Notes: generated from the sequence alone by a model not told the origin. Positions 8,659-20,716 are shown, counted from the first letter of the stretch. The stretch is 64,000 nt of DNA from an uncultured Saprospiraceae bacterium (GCA_905480605.1 CAJQRD010000004.1:1-64000), one strand, 5' to 3'. Numbers and translations are program-made.

Positions 8659-10911
8659 TTAAAAGTTGGTTAAAATATCATCTAATTCAGAAGTAACTTG
8701 ATTTGCATTTTCTTTTGTAAAACAAAGAGGTGGTTTTGACTTTAATACATTGTTTGAAGGGCCATCTGTGCTTAGTAAAATATACCTATTGCGCATCTCG
8801 TTTTTCAAATGGTGAGCTAGTTTGGGATTTGGTATTTTAGTATTTGGCTCAACTATATCAATTCCGATAAATAAGCCTGATCCACGAACATCACCAATGC
8901 ATGAATGTTTTATTTTTAGATTGTTTAAAAGTGATTTATAATAATTACCAACTTGATATGCATTTTCTTGCAATCCCTCTCTCTCAATAATGTCAAGAAC
9001 TATGCTGCCAATAACACATGATACAGGGTTGCCACCATAAGAACTAAAGAACTCTACACCCTTCTCGAAGCTTTCTGCGATTTCATTTGTTGTTACTACA
9101 GCACCTATAGGATGTCCATTTCCCATCGGTTTTCCTAGAACAACAATATCGGGAACAACATTTTGAAATTGAAACCCCCAAAAGTGTTTGCCCAATCTTC
9201 CAAAACCTGTTTGTACTTCATCACTTATACAAACTCCTCCTTGTTTTCTTATAAATTGGTAAACTTCTTTTAAGTATCCATTCGCCAGTGGAATTTGTCC
9301 TCCACATCCAACTATTGGTTCAGCAATAAATGCTGCAATTGAATTGTAATTTTCCAGTTTTTTGGTGAGATCTGTTGCGTAGTGTAAACCTGCTTTTTCT
9401 CCAGAATATTTACCTCTGTAACTATCAGGTATATCCGCTTTTATAATATTGGGTTGTTGACCAATTCCTTTGTATGAGCTAAACTTGTAGTCACTTATCT
9501 GAATACCGACTTGGGTATTCCCATGGTAACCATGTTCTACAACAAGGATGTCACTTTTTTGTGTATAATTTTTTGATAATCTAATGGCCAAATCACTTGC
9601 AGCACTTCCAGAGTTTACGAAATAAACCTTAGTCAATGATTTTGGAAATTTAGCCAATAGTTTTTCTGCATATTCTGCTAAATGATCGTAAAGGTATCTT
9701 GTATTGGTATTGAGCTTTGCCATTTGCCTTTGCCCAGCTTCAACTACTTCTGGATGGCAATGACCAACATGTGGTATGTTGTTATAAGCGTCCAAGTAAG
9801 TGCCACCTGATTTATCGTACATATATTGAAATGCTGATCTAGAAATTTGAATGGGATCATCATAACTTAATGACAATAGTGGACTGATATGTTCGTACCT
9901 TTTCTTAATAATGTTTTTAGTAGAACTTATAGTTTCTTCCTTTAAACCAATAGCATTTCTAAATATATTTTTAGCATGTATGGGATTTATTCTAATCCAA
10001 TTGTGTAGCATCTTCAATGCTGGTTTTTCGCTTGTATATGCATAACTGTTATCTGGATCTTTCTTTTTTGAATATGCAGAATTACAAATACTGGTACATA
10101 ACCGAGCTGCAATAAGATAGTATAGTAAATGTACCTCGTTTTCTTGTAGGGGATTGATCTCATTATATGATTTCAGAAAAGGTATAATATATTCGAAGTA
10201 ATTATCCTTGTCGTATGCTAAGTAAGTGGCCGAAATAGCAATCTCATTTATTAAAGGCGAAAATACCAAATCTCCAAAATCAATAAGACCAGTTACTTCT
10301 TTATTGTCGAGTAAGATGTTCCATTCATTTGCATCATTATGAATAATTTGTTTCCTTAGATTTTGTATTTCTGGTCTTACTATTTCTTCAAATTGTTGCA
10401 AGAAGTACTGAATAATATTTCTATCTGCAACATTGTCTATATTTTTTAATAATGGCTTGTTTAAATGAAAGTATTGTAGATCCCATTGGGTCTGTCTTGC
10501 GGCAATTGAATCGTTCTCGACGCCTAAGAGTTTTAAATTTAGCTCGGCTAAAAACTGACCAAGTGATTGAGCAGTTTCTATAGACGGTTGTGAATCTCCT
10601 ATAAGTTCTCCATTTAAATAGGATAATAATCTGCATAATTTTTTCTCACCATTTAAATTACAAATATGAATTAATGAATTGTCATTAAATGGCAAAGGAA
10701 CAGGATACAGATTGTTTTTTTCTTGTTGTAAATATAATAAAGTAGTGATTTCAGCTTTTAGGAACTTTTCAAGAGAAAATGAGTATGGATATGTTTTAAA
10801 AATATATGATTGCGAGTTTGATATAATTTTATAGTTGTTGTTTTCATAACCATTTAACTTGGTTATTGTGTCAATTTTAAAGGGAAGAATTTTATTAAGA
10901 ACATCATTCAT
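8659..10911 (-). CDS. Fused APH-type kinase and class III aminotransferase-fold phospho-lyase
   Basis: 750 residues with two domains. Residues 1-330 form an aminoglycoside/choline-kinase fold: the Brenner motif HNDANEWN carries H191, D193 and N198, and DFGD is at 211-214. Residues about 350-750 are a class III PLP enzyme: the pyridoxal Lys is K594 in [10 protein letters not shown], and [10 protein letters not shown] is present. That Lys context matches ethanolamine-phosphate and phosphohydroxylysine phospho-lyases (AGXT2L group) better than ornithine aminotransferases. Fusions of the hydroxylysine-kinase-like and AGXT2L-like halves are known in bacteria. Inferred role: phosphorylate an amino alcohol or hydroxy-amino acid, then eliminate phosphate and ammonia. 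The substrate cannot be read from the sequence. A 10-bp hairpin overlaps the stop codon but lacks a U-run. Confidence 0.82.
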   Translation of the reverse strand: MNDVLNKILPFKIDTITKLNGYENNNYKIISNSQSYIFKTYPYSFSLEKFLKAEITTLLYLQQEKNNLYPVPLPFNDNSLIHICNLNGEKKLCRLLSYLNGELIGDSQPSIETAQSLGQFLAELNLKLLGVENDSIAARQTQWDLQYFHLNKPLLKNIDNVADRNIIQYFLQQFEEIVRPEIQNLRKQIIHNDANEWNILLDNKEVTGLIDFGDLVFSPLINEIAISATYLAYDKDNYFEYIIPFLKSYNEINPLQENEVHLLYYLIAARLCTSICNSAYSKKKDPDNSYAYTSEKPALKMLHNWIRINPIHAKNIFRNAIGLKEETISSTKNIIKKRYEHISPLLSLSYDDPIQISRSAFQYMYDKSGGTYLDAYNNIPHVGHCHPEVVEAGQRQMAKLNTNTRYLYDHLAEYAEKLLAKFPKSLTKVYFVNSGSAASDLAIRLSKNYTQKSDILVVEHGYHGNTQVGIQISDYKFSSYKGIGQQPNIIKADIPDSYRGKYSGEKAGLHYATDLTKKLENYNSIAAFIAEPIVGCGGQIPLANGYLKEVYQFIRKQGGVCISDEVQTGFGRLGKHFWGFQFQNVVPDIVVLGKPMGNGHPIGAVVTTNEIAESFEKGVEFFSSYGGNPVSCVIGSIVLDIIEREGLQENAYQVGNYYKSLLNNLKIKHSCIGDVRGSGLFIGIDIVEPNTKIPNPKLAHHLKNEMRNRYILLSTDGPSNNVLKSKPPLCFTKENANQVTSELDDILTNF

Positions 10912-11001
10912 ATATTAAATGTAAAATTTTTGCTTAATAACTCTGAGTATTTTAATAGTATTTAAGATAATCAATTTTATTATTCAATTTTGAATTTACT
11001 A

Positions 11002-11029
11002 TTGACTGCATAAATTTTAACTAAATTTG
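11002..11029 (+). promoter_or_regulatory. Bacteroidota-type promoter for the DHFR-like gene
   Basis: TTG at 11002-11004, a 17-nt spacer, then TAAATTTG at 11022-11029 match TTG-N17-23-TAnnTTTG. Transcription would start near 11035, about 40 nt before the ATG. Confidence 0.55.
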
Positions 11030-11075
11030 ATATGCTATATAGTGTGATCTTAGGGAGGTTAATAATTTATTAAAA

Positions 11076-11621
11076 ATGAAAAAGAAGGAAAATAAAGTAT
11101 TTATAGCCACAAGTTTAGATGGATTTATTGCAGATAAAGATGGAGGAATAGGCTGGTTAGATACATTTCCTGAAATTAATAATATAGATTCGGGATATGT
11201 GGATTTTACTTCTGGTATTGATGCCCTTGTGATGGGAAGAATTACTTTTGAAACTGTGGTTGGATTTGATATTGATTGGCCATACGAGAAACCTGTTTTT
11301 GTTGTGAGCAATTCTATAACTGAAGTTCCTACTAAATGCAAAGGTAAAGTTCAAATTGTAAATGGAAATCTAACTGAAATACTTACGAAAATTCATTCAC
11401 AAGGCTTCAATAAATTATATATTGATGGAGGTAAATTGATTCAAAGTTTCCTAAATGAGGATTTAATTGATGAGATGGTGATAACAGTAATCCCTGTTCT
11501 ATTAGGAGAGGGACATGCTTTGTTTTCCCAACTTACAAATCAGCTTGTTTTTAAGTGCGTCGAATCTAAGCTATTCTTAAAGTCAATAGTTCAGAATCAC
11601 TATAGAAGAGAAAGGGATTAA
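11076..11621 (+). CDS. Dihydrofolate reductase family protein (RibD C-terminal-like)
   Basis: 181 residues covering one DHFR-fold domain. Visible family features: KVFIATSLDGFIADKDGGIGWL at the N-terminus (only part essential), DALVMGRITFETV, the KLYIDGGKLIQSFL nucleotide-binding region, and MVITVIPVLLGEGHALF. These YyaP/RibD_C proteins bind NADPH, but the substrates of stand-alone members are mostly unknown. The start is the ATG at 11076; a stop precedes it in frame and GGGAGG lies about 18 nt upstream, which is too far for a normal ribosome site. Stand-alone gene followed by a decayed locus. Confidence 0.85.
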   Translation: MKKKENKVFIATSLDGFIADKDGGIGWLDTFPEINNIDSGYVDFTSGIDALVMGRITFETVVGFDIDWPYEKPVFVVSNSITEVPTKCKGKVQIVNGNLTEILTKIHSQGFNKLYIDGGKLIQSFLNEDLIDEMVITVIPVLLGEGHALFSQLTNQLVFKCVESKLFLKSIVQNHYRRERD

Positions 11622-11655
11622 GAGAATGAGGTAAGTAGTATTGGCTTCGCTATAG

Positions 11656-12277
11656 GAATCTAGTGGTTTATTCGTCAATATAATTGCTGGTGGAGTTTCT
11701 TGGAATCGCATGGGTTGGGAAGATGAAATTTTATTGTCAGATAATGGAGGTGATAATTGGTTACTACACTCATCAGTACATTTGTCAGAAAATTTAGATG
11801 TTCAATTTGTAAATGATAAAGTTGGAATTATTGTGGGTGGGATTGGTAATGATGCAGAAGCTCAGAATATCATTGATGGTGGATTAATCTGAGAGGACAT
11901 CAGTCCTTCTACCAGATATTTGACTAAGTTGTTTTTTTAGTTCTGAGGAATTTGGATATGCGGCAGGTCAGCAATACATAGTATTAAATTGGGATGCCAG
12001 TGATTTCCTAGGTTAATAAGCTTTTACTCCTAAAAATGTGGAACTATCAGGTTAACCTTATCCAGTTTTAAGTTTTATTGTTATAACGGTTACTTAGGAT
12101 ATAACCAATATTCAAATTATTAAAGTTAATGGGCAGATTTTCAAAAGCCAATTACCAGAGTTTTATGAAGAACGGGTGTATTTTAAAGAACTGCGTCCTG
12201 GTAATTATATTGTAAAGATTTATACAGAGGGAGACGTTGTAAGTCGATTTTTGCCAGGTTGTAAAACTTATAGGTGA
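11656..12277 (+). pseudogene. Decayed secreted beta-propeller (BNR/Ycf48-like) with type IX sorting tail
   Basis: In one frame, 11656-11892 reads as a propeller blade (LLSDNGGDNWLL, an Asp-box-like motif, then DVQFVNDKVGIIVGG). After stops at 11890 and 11923 the same frame resumes with EEFGYAAGQQYIVLNWD, another blade-like stretch. At 12098-12277, in a second frame, lies a type A T9SS C-terminal sorting domain remnant (IQIIKVNGQIFKSQL ... LRPGNYIVKIYTEGDVVSRF). Multiple stops and a frame change mark a dead gene for a secreted propeller protein. Confidence 0.65.
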
Positions 12278-12360
12278 ATTTATGCTTATTTTTCCATTTT
12301 ATTATAATAGGTTGAGTAGGGCTAATTATAGATTCAAATATAAGTGAAGTATATAATAAA

Positions 12361-12394
12361 AAGATCAGCTAATATTATTAGCTGATCTTTTTTT
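12361..12394. terminator. Strong bidirectional terminator
   Basis: A perfect 13-bp stem (12361-12373 with 12377-12389) with a 3-nt loop is flanked by A- and T-runs. It ends the S9 peptidase gene on the minus strand and would stop any read-through from the pseudogene. Confidence 0.85.
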
Positions 12395-12399
12395 ATTTA

Positions 12400-14829
12400 T
12401 TATGGCTGTTGATCAATAATCTTGTTTTTAACATGTTTGTCCAGCCATTGATCTTGCTCCCAAAGCAAATGAAGAATACTTTCTTTAGCTCGGTAACCAT
12501 GACTCTCTTTTGGTAACATAACCAATCTAACTGTCGCTCCTAATCCTTTCAAAGCATTAAAGTAACGCTTTGATTGCAGTGGATATGTCCCCGAGTTGTT
12601 ATCGGCTTCACCATGCACCAACAGAAGGGGAGTCTTCATTTTGTCTGCATGCATAAATGGTGACATCGTATTGTACACATCCGGAGCTTCCCAATATGAC
12701 CTTTCTTCGCTTTGGAAGCCAAATGGCGTCAAAGTTCTATTATATGCACCACTTCGAGCTATACCTGCTGCAAACAGATCTGAGTGACTTAATAAATTGG
12801 CAACCATGAATGCTCCATAACTGTGCCCGCCAACTGCTATACGTTTTCTGTCAATGTATCCCATCTCATCCACAGCATCAATGGCTGCTTTGGCATTATC
12901 AACAAGTTGTTTTCTAAACGTATCGTTAGGCTCATCATCTCCTTCTCCAACTATTGGGAAAGCAGCATCAGCCAAAACAACATAACCCTTATTGACCCAA
13001 TAAATTGGAGAGCCCCAGAAAGGATAGGTAAATTCATTGGGGTTTGAAGTGTTTTGTGATGCGCTGGATTTGTCTTTATACTCTCTTGGATATGCCCATA
13101 GAATCATAGGCATTTTTTCTTTTGATTTTTCATCATAACCAACAGGAAGATATAATGTGCCTGTTAGTTCAAGTCCATCTTCTCTTTGGTAAGTGATAAC
13201 TTCCTTGTGAACGTCTTGAATTGCCGCAAATGGATTTTGAAATTCTGTTATTTGAGTTAATTTGTTCGATTTTAAATCCCTTAAGTAATAATTTGGAAAG
13301 TCATTTTTAGATTCGATACGCACCAAAAGCTGATTTTTTTCAGTATTGTAATCTCTAATGTCTTCAATCTTGTCAGTGTACTTTGATTGATAAACTCTTT
13401 TTGTAGTTCCAGTTGTGATATTCAATTTGTCTACGAAAGGAAATTGTCCTTCATCAGTAAAGCCATCACCCATTAGCATTGCGTTATCGCCATCAAGTAC
13501 AAGAATGGAGCTTCCAAATTTATTTCTTGTAGTTACAAAACTTCCCGGATCGCTGTATGAATCTTGATAATTACGGTCAATGATAACTGTAGCTTCTTGA
13601 TTTGATTTTGATGGGTTGAAAGTATAAGTTTTAGTGTTTCTACTATTCCACCAATAATCATAGGCGATTGCTATTTTATCCGTTCCCCATTGAATTCCAC
13701 TGAATCTATTTATTGTTTTTAACACACTCCTTGGTTCTCCATTAAATGGTGCATCAAGTTCAAATACTTCATCCCTAAATGGAACTTCAACTTCAGGGTC
13801 GCCACCGTCGAGAACTTCTGCAAAAACAAGAGTATGTGCTTTATCTCCTCTCCATTGCATATCCCTTCTTCCTTTCCGAGCAGACATAAATCCTTTTGGC
13901 AAATCTTCTATAAGTGGGACTTCAAGGACTGTCTGTATAGCCTTACCTCTTTTTCCATAAATTATTGACCTGGACGGAAACCTTCTGTATGGAACTAGGT
14001 AAGAAAATGGTTCTTCAATTATACTTACCATAACATACGATCCGTCTGGAGAGAAGGTCAATCCTCGATACATATCCGCAGGCAACCACATTGATGATTT
14101 TCCATCAAGAGATACTCTATGAATTTCAGAGGTTGCAAGTATTTTAAAGTTGTGCTCATCATTTTTATTCTGAAGCAAATCTTGATATGTTCTATTCTGA
14201 GCTTTTTTACCATCACTCACAGAAACGGTGGGCCCTGTTGGCACAGCAGAAGCTGTATTGATAAGCTGACCTCTTTCTTTTGGTAGCATTTTAACCAATA
14301 CAGATTGTCCATCTTCAAACCAATTTATTACATCTCCAGTATTTGCATTTACATTGGCTTCAGTAAGTTTGGTGGCATTAGATTTATGCAAATCAACAAC
14401 CCACAATTCAACTCCCTTGGTTGTAGTATTTGTACATGCAATTTTTGTTTGGTCTGGGGACCAAGAAAAATTGGCCAATCTCGGATTACTTGGTAAACCT
14501 TCAATCTCTCTAACCCTTTGATCCTTGGTTTGCATATTCTTAACTTTCACATTATTGACATAATTGGTTCTACTACCAATATTAGTCTTTGGATTAATGC
14601 GCAAACCTCCTAGTCTCATTTCTTCCTCGGATAGCTCTTCAATGGTTTTGTAAGCATTTCTGTATGTGAATACCATAAATGATTTATCCTGATTCATCAT
14701 AACGCCTGGAGCTAATTCTATATCTACAAGATCTAAAATGGGTTTTGAGGGCTGTTGATAGCCTTGATTGTTCTGTGCAGATAAGTAAATCACTTGAAAG
14801 ACAAGTACAATTGACAATATATACTTCAT
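12400..14829 (-). CDS. S9 family peptidase (prolyl oligopeptidase / glutamyl endopeptidase-like), secreted
   Basis: 809 residues with a Sec signal peptide ending near IYLSAQ, a long N-terminal beta-propeller (about 60-560) and a C-terminal alpha/beta-hydrolase domain. The catalytic triad is readable: Ser670 in GGHSYGAF, Asp743 in HGEADNNSG, His777 in ESHGYRA. The layout and length match the bacterial and chloroplast glutamyl endopeptidase branch of family S9. It should cleave peptides in the periplasm or outside the cell. Monocistronic, with a strong terminator directly downstream. Confidence 0.9.
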   Translation of the reverse strand: MKYILSIVLVFQVIYLSAQNNQGYQQPSKPILDLVDIELAPGVMMNQDKSFMVFTYRNAYKTIEELSEEEMRLGGLRINPKTNIGSRTNYVNNVKVKNMQTKDQRVREIEGLPSNPRLANFSWSPDQTKIACTNTTTKGVELWVVDLHKSNATKLTEANVNANTGDVINWFEDGQSVLVKMLPKERGQLINTASAVPTGPTVSVSDGKKAQNRTYQDLLQNKNDEHNFKILATSEIHRVSLDGKSSMWLPADMYRGLTFSPDGSYVMVSIIEEPFSYLVPYRRFPSRSIIYGKRGKAIQTVLEVPLIEDLPKGFMSARKGRRDMQWRGDKAHTLVFAEVLDGGDPEVEVPFRDEVFELDAPFNGEPRSVLKTINRFSGIQWGTDKIAIAYDYWWNSRNTKTYTFNPSKSNQEATVIIDRNYQDSYSDPGSFVTTRNKFGSSILVLDGDNAMLMGDGFTDEGQFPFVDKLNITTGTTKRVYQSKYTDKIEDIRDYNTEKNQLLVRIESKNDFPNYYLRDLKSNKLTQITEFQNPFAAIQDVHKEVITYQREDGLELTGTLYLPVGYDEKSKEKMPMILWAYPREYKDKSSASQNTSNPNEFTYPFWGSPIYWVNKGYVVLADAAFPIVGEGDDEPNDTFRKQLVDNAKAAIDAVDEMGYIDRKRIAVGGHSYGAFMVANLLSHSDLFAAGIARSGAYNRTLTPFGFQSEERSYWEAPDVYNTMSPFMHADKMKTPLLLVHGEADNNSGTYPLQSKRYFNALKGLGATVRLVMLPKESHGYRAKESILHLLWEQDQWLDKHVKNKIIDQQP

Positions 14830-15008
14830 TTGTTATTTATTTATGATAAAAACTTTAATATAATGAATTGATTTATAACATTTATTAAAATAGTTTTCAA
14901 GTGCTTGATTCTCATTATAATATACTTTGTTAAAGGTGCATTTATTATAGAGATACAAGAAAAGTAAAGAGTTGTGGTTGAATTTTTAGACAAACTAAAT
15001 TTTTAGTT

Positions 15009-15016
15009 TACCTTTG
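15009..15016 (+). promoter_or_regulatory. TAnnTTTG box upstream of pyrG
   Basis: TACCTTTG. No TTG is correctly spaced upstream. An 8-bp inverted repeat (14992-14999 with 15002-15009) abuts the box and could be an operator. An ATG at 15026, nine bases after the box, opens a 27-codon frame to 15109 that overlaps the pyrG start. Confidence 0.5.
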
Positions 15017-15050
15017 TATCCCGTTATGAAAATTTCGCAGGCTGAACTGA

Positions 15051-17196
<2,146 letters not shown>

Positions 17197-17205
17197 GTTG
17201 AGGCT

Positions 17206-17652
17206 TTAAAAATTAAAAGTAAGTCTCACACCTTCTGATTTTATACCAAGCATATTTATTCTATCCATCCCCTTATCCATAGATTTTAAACCCAAAGATC
17301 GACTAACCAATGCAAGAGTTCCAAAAAGTTAGGCATAGGCAATGGTAACCAATATTCCGACAGCCGCAAAATCATGATCTGAACCAAAGTTAGGTATAGC
17401 TTGGGCCATATACGATATTGAAATAGTACCTAAAATAATGCCTAATCCATTACCAAATTTTGCATTATTATAATATTTAAAAGCTTTCTCATCTTGTTCA
17501 AATATATTTCTTAGATCATTGAATTTTATAATTTCCTGTCCATATTGATACGTATTTTTATGGAGATGAAACAAGCGCTTTTCTTTTAAATCTTGGGAAA
17601 AGGCGCTTGTGAATGCAATAAATATAAATAGAGCAGTAAGAGATAATTTCAT
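17206..17652 (-). pseudogene. Small secreted/membrane protein gene with an in-frame TAA
   Basis: The ORF from ATG 17652 has a signal peptide (MKLSLTALFIFIAFTSAFSQ) and a hydrophobic stretch (GLGIILGTISISYMAQAI). It stops after 107 residues at TAA 17329-17331, in the middle of a second hydrophobic segment. The same frame continues without a stop for 40 more codons (LFGTLALVSRSLG ... GVRLTFNF) to a TAA at 17206. The continuation completes the membrane segment and ends in a strand-like tail, so one nonsense change probably split a 148-codon gene. Function unknown. Confidence 0.6.
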
Positions 17653-17872
17653 AGCTAAATTTTAATCTGATTATTGATCTTCAATAAATTATATTTAACT
17701 GAAAGTAATTCAATGGTCATCTCAATTCTTTAAGTTAATACCAACCTTAGCTAATTTGAGATATTATTTGGATAAATGAGACCTTTTTGGGACTCATGCT
17801 CAATATGATTATGTTACTCTACATGCTTTGTTTATAGAATACCTATAAATGAAGTGGAAATAAGCTATTACC

Positions 17873-18565
17873 CTAACCCTTATAATCAGGTCTAAATATC
17901 AATCTCATTCCAAAATGCAATTGATTAAGTGAGCTTGTGTTTTCAGCAGGAATTCCACCATATTCGTTGGCTTGGTTTTCCCAATTGTTACCAAAGTTAA
18001 TGCTGTAGAGTGCAAATGGTGAAATAGTTAGAAAGTCAGCAATACCAATATCAAGTCCTAACCCAGCACCTAATCTCATACTTGTGATGCTTGTATCTTC
18101 AATCAGAAGATCTTCAGTTGTAACATTTGTACTTATGCTATGTTTGCTTATACCTGGAGAAAGCAACCAATAGAATCCTTTTTTGATAAGATCGCCATCT
18201 TTTGACCAAGTAGGGCAATTACAATCTCCTTCAAAATCCAAAGCATAAATCTGCACATTGAAATTGAAGTTGTATGAAGTCAGTCTATGTGAACTTACAA
18301 TACCAGCATTTAAGTTATCTGCTTTTGAAGAGGCATATGATATTTCAGGTAAAAATTCGACACGATAATTTTTTAATCTAAACCAGTAATTGACGCCATA
18401 TTCCAATCCCGATTCGAATAATTTTGTTTCATCATTAGAAAAGGATTGGTAAACATTATTCCAGTTTTTAACACTGTTTTGAGTATATCTTGCTGAAACT
18501 CCAAACTGTGCGGAGCTCATATTTATAAAAAGGAAAAAACAAAGTAGGATCTTAATGATATTCAT
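17873..18565 (-). CDS. Putative outer-membrane beta-barrel protein
   Basis: 230 residues with a clean signal peptide (MNIIKILLCFFLFINMSSAQ). The mature part alternates short amphipathic strands and polar turns: GLEYGVNYWFRL, YRVEFLPEISYAS, SYNFNFNVQIYAL, MRLGAGLGLDIGIADFLTIS. It ends in an aromatic strand HFGMRLIFRPDY, the pattern of a small outer-membrane barrel such as the PorT or OmpA-like type. A CNCP motif in one loop is unusual. No specific family recognised. The 220-bp gap between it and the preceding interrupted gene shows no other gene. Confidence 0.6.
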   Translation of the reverse strand: MNIIKILLCFFLFINMSSAQFGVSARYTQNSVKNWNNVYQSFSNDETKLFESGLEYGVNYWFRLKNYRVEFLPEISYASSKADNLNAGIVSSHRLTSYNFNFNVQIYALDFEGDCNCPTWSKDGDLIKKGFYWLLSPGISKHSISTNVTTEDLLIEDTSITSMRLGAGLGLDIGIADFLTISPFALYSINFGNNWENQANEYGGIPAENTSSLNQLHFGMRLIFRPDYKG

Positions 18566-18655
18566 GTGTAATGCGTTATGTACTTCAAATTTAATGTAGA
18601 ATATGATATTAATACGTTTGATGCTGATTTTTGTTGTGTATAATCATTAGAGCTC

Positions 18656-18823
18656 AGCTCTGACAGAGCTCAACTCCTTCATAATGTAGTTTTTTAAATT
18701 ATTGATATATAGTAGATTACATATTTAATATAACTCAATATAATGTAAATATGGACATTCAGCCAACTAAATAGGAAGCTCCGCTCTGACAGAGCCGAGC
18801 TCTGTCAGAGCGGAGCTTCCTAT
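18656..18823. repeat. Palindromic repeat pair (GCTCTGACAGAGC element)
   Basis: A 7-bp inverted repeat around one base at 18656-18670 contains the core GCTCTGACAGAGC. The same core recurs at 18783-18795 and, as its complement, at 18799-18811, where it belongs to a perfect 25-bp inverted repeat (18771-18795 with 18799-18823) with a 3-nt loop. The element is GC-richer than its surroundings and lacks a T-run, so it looks like a REP- or MITE-type element rather than a terminator. Confidence 0.7.
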
Positions 18824-18867
18824 CTCACTTTTCCTCGATATCTACCCATTACTTTCCATTAATCATC

Positions 18868-18875
18868 TATCTTTG
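18868..18875 (+). promoter_or_regulatory. TATCTTTG promoter box of rimO
   Basis: A perfect TAnnTTTG box ends only four bases before the rimO ATG. If transcription starts about five bases after the box, the mRNA is leaderless. No well-spaced TTG is seen upstream. Confidence 0.5.
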
Positions 18876-18879
18876 CACC

Positions 18880-20190
18880 ATGAAAACGCAGCCAAAAAAT
18901 AATAAAGTGAGTGTTATAACATTAGGATGTTCTAAAAACCTAGTAGACTCTGAGAACTTGATAACCCAACTTAAAGCAAATGATTATGATGTTGAGCACG
19001 ATCACCATTCTGAAGATTCAAATGTGCTTATTATAAATACATGTGGCTTTATAGATAGAGCTAAGGAGGAGTCTGTCAATACTATAATAGAGGGTATAGA
19101 ATTGAAGAAGAGAGGGCATATTGAAAAACTGTATGTTACAGGATGTTTGTCAGAACGGTATAAAGAAGATCTTGAAAAAGAAATGCCAGAGGTTGATGCT
19201 TATTTTGGAACAATGGAATTGCCTGGGTTACTCAACAAATTACAAGCGGATTATAAACATGAACTGATAGGAGAGAGGTGGACTGCAACTCCTCAGCATT
19301 ATGCTTACTTGAAAATTTCAGAAGGCTGTAATAGAACATGTTCGTTTTGTGCTATTCCTTTGATGCGAGGTAAGCATATTTCTAGAACTATTGAAGACTT
19401 GGTCAAAGAGACGAAAAACTTAGCCAAAAATGGAGTTAAGGAGATTATGTTGATTGCTCAAGAATTGACTTATTATGGATTGGATATTTATAAGGAAAGA
19501 GCTCTTCCAAAACTCTTAAAGGAATTGTGTAAGGTTGACGGAATCGAATGGATAAGATTGCATTATGCTTATCCTTCAAAATTCCCAATGGATATTATAA
19601 AGGTGATGGTTGAAGAGCCAAAGATTTGTAATTACTTGGATATGCCATTGCAACATGCTGCAGATCCTGTACTAAAAGCAATGAAAAGACACATTAGCCA
19701 AGAAGATCAAAAGGAGTTAATTGGAGAGATTAAAAAAATGAATCCTGAAATCGCTATTAGAACTACAATGTTGGTAGGTTTTCCTGGCGAGACCGAAGAT
19801 GATTTTGAAGTACTCTGTAACTATATTAGAGAAATGCGCTTTGAGCGTTTAGGGGTTTTTATGTACTCACATGAAGAAGATACCTCAGCACATTTGTTTG
19901 AAGACAATGTTCCTGATGATCTAAAAGCTGAACGCAGTAATATATTGATGGAGATACAACAAGATATTTCGTTTGAGAAAAATCTTGAGAAAGTAGGAAA
20001 GACGTTTAAAGTACTTATCGATCGTAAAGAAGGAGATTACTTTATTGGTCGCACTGAATATGATTCACCAGAAGTTGACAATGAAGTAATGATCATTGCA
20101 AAAGACAATTATATGAGAGTTGGTGATTTCGCCAATGTTGAAATTATTAACTCTGAAGCTTTTGATTTGTATGGGAAGCTTGTTTCGTGA
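18880..20190 (+). CDS. rimO: Ribosomal protein S12 methylthiotransferase RimO
   Basis: 436 residues, normal length. The N-terminal UPF0004 domain has VITLGCSKNLVDSE and NTCGFIDRAKEES, with the cluster cysteines. The radical SAM domain has the CxxxCxxC motif in SEGCNRTCSFCAIPLMRGKH. The C-terminal TRAM domain covers the last 65 residues. The RGKH context and length match RimO rather than MiaB. It adds a methylthio group to an aspartate of ribosomal protein S12. Confidence 0.95.
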   Translation: MKTQPKNNKVSVITLGCSKNLVDSENLITQLKANDYDVEHDHHSEDSNVLIINTCGFIDRAKEESVNTIIEGIELKKRGHIEKLYVTGCLSERYKEDLEKEMPEVDAYFGTMELPGLLNKLQADYKHELIGERWTATPQHYAYLKISEGCNRTCSFCAIPLMRGKHISRTIEDLVKETKNLAKNGVKEIMLIAQELTYYGLDIYKERALPKLLKELCKVDGIEWIRLHYAYPSKFPMDIIKVMVEEPKICNYLDMPLQHAADPVLKAMKRHISQEDQKELIGEIKKMNPEIAIRTTMLVGFPGETEDDFEVLCNYIREMRFERLGVFMYSHEEDTSAHLFEDNVPDDLKAERSNILMEIQQDISFEKNLEKVGKTFKVLIDRKEGDYFIGRTEYDSPEVDNEVMIIAKDNYMRVGDFANVEIINSEAFDLYGKLVS

Positions 20191-20233
20191 ACATATTGCT
20201 TTTAATTTTATTGTTATGAATATATAACACAAA

Positions 20234-20701
20234 ATGAATACAACACCAGCATCCAGTTCGATTTTTAGTAAACAAGTTAAACCTCGTTATCAAGCTTTGA
20301 TTGCGATAGGATTGCTCATTTTTATTCTAGCAATTTCTAAGGCAATTATCTCTCCAGATGATGATCAAATATTTTTTTGGGAGGCGTCCTTTGCAATACT
20401 TATGGCATTTGGATTGTTTAATGCAGTATTTAGTATCCCATCTGTCAACCGTGCTATATATTTTCGTAACAGCGTTTTTTTCTATGTAATTGTAGCTGCA
20501 GTTGGTGGCTTTATGGCTACTTGGTTTTCAGGGATTACTCTAGACGAATCTGGGTCATTTCGTTGGTTGTATGTTGTGTTTACATTCAGTTATCTTGTGT
20601 TTATTAGTATTATAAATGCAATGCGAAAGATCATGGAAATGGCTAAGAAACAAGATGCAAGATTACGAGGTGAGGAACCCTTTAACCCTAGATTGAATTA
20701 G
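20234..20701 (+). CDS. Four-helix integral membrane protein of unknown function
   Basis: 155 residues. Four hydrophobic segments are visible, at about residues 20-40 (YQALIAIGLLIFILAIS), 48-66 (FFWEASFAILMAFGLFNAV), 80-98 (SVFFYVIVAAVGGFMATWF) and 110-128 (WLYVVFTFSYLVFISIINAM). A charged cytoplasmic tail ends in RLRGEEPFNPRLN. No known domain recognised. The gene lies 43 bp after rimO and may be co-transcribed with it. A weak 8-bp hairpin follows the stop. Confidence 0.7.
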   Translation: MNTTPASSSIFSKQVKPRYQALIAIGLLIFILAISKAIISPDDDQIFFWEASFAILMAFGLFNAVFSIPSVNRAIYFRNSVFFYVIVAAVGGFMATWFSGITLDESGSFRWLYVVFTFSYLVFISIINAMRKIMEMAKKQDARLRGEEPFNPRLN

Positions 20702-20716
20702 TAATTATAATAAAAA

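Noticed and set aside
8651-8672. Hairpin at the end of the kinase/phospho-lyase gene as a terminator
   Set aside because: The 10-bp stem has a 2-nt loop, no GC-rich base and no U-run on either strand; it is only an inverted repeat over the stop codon.
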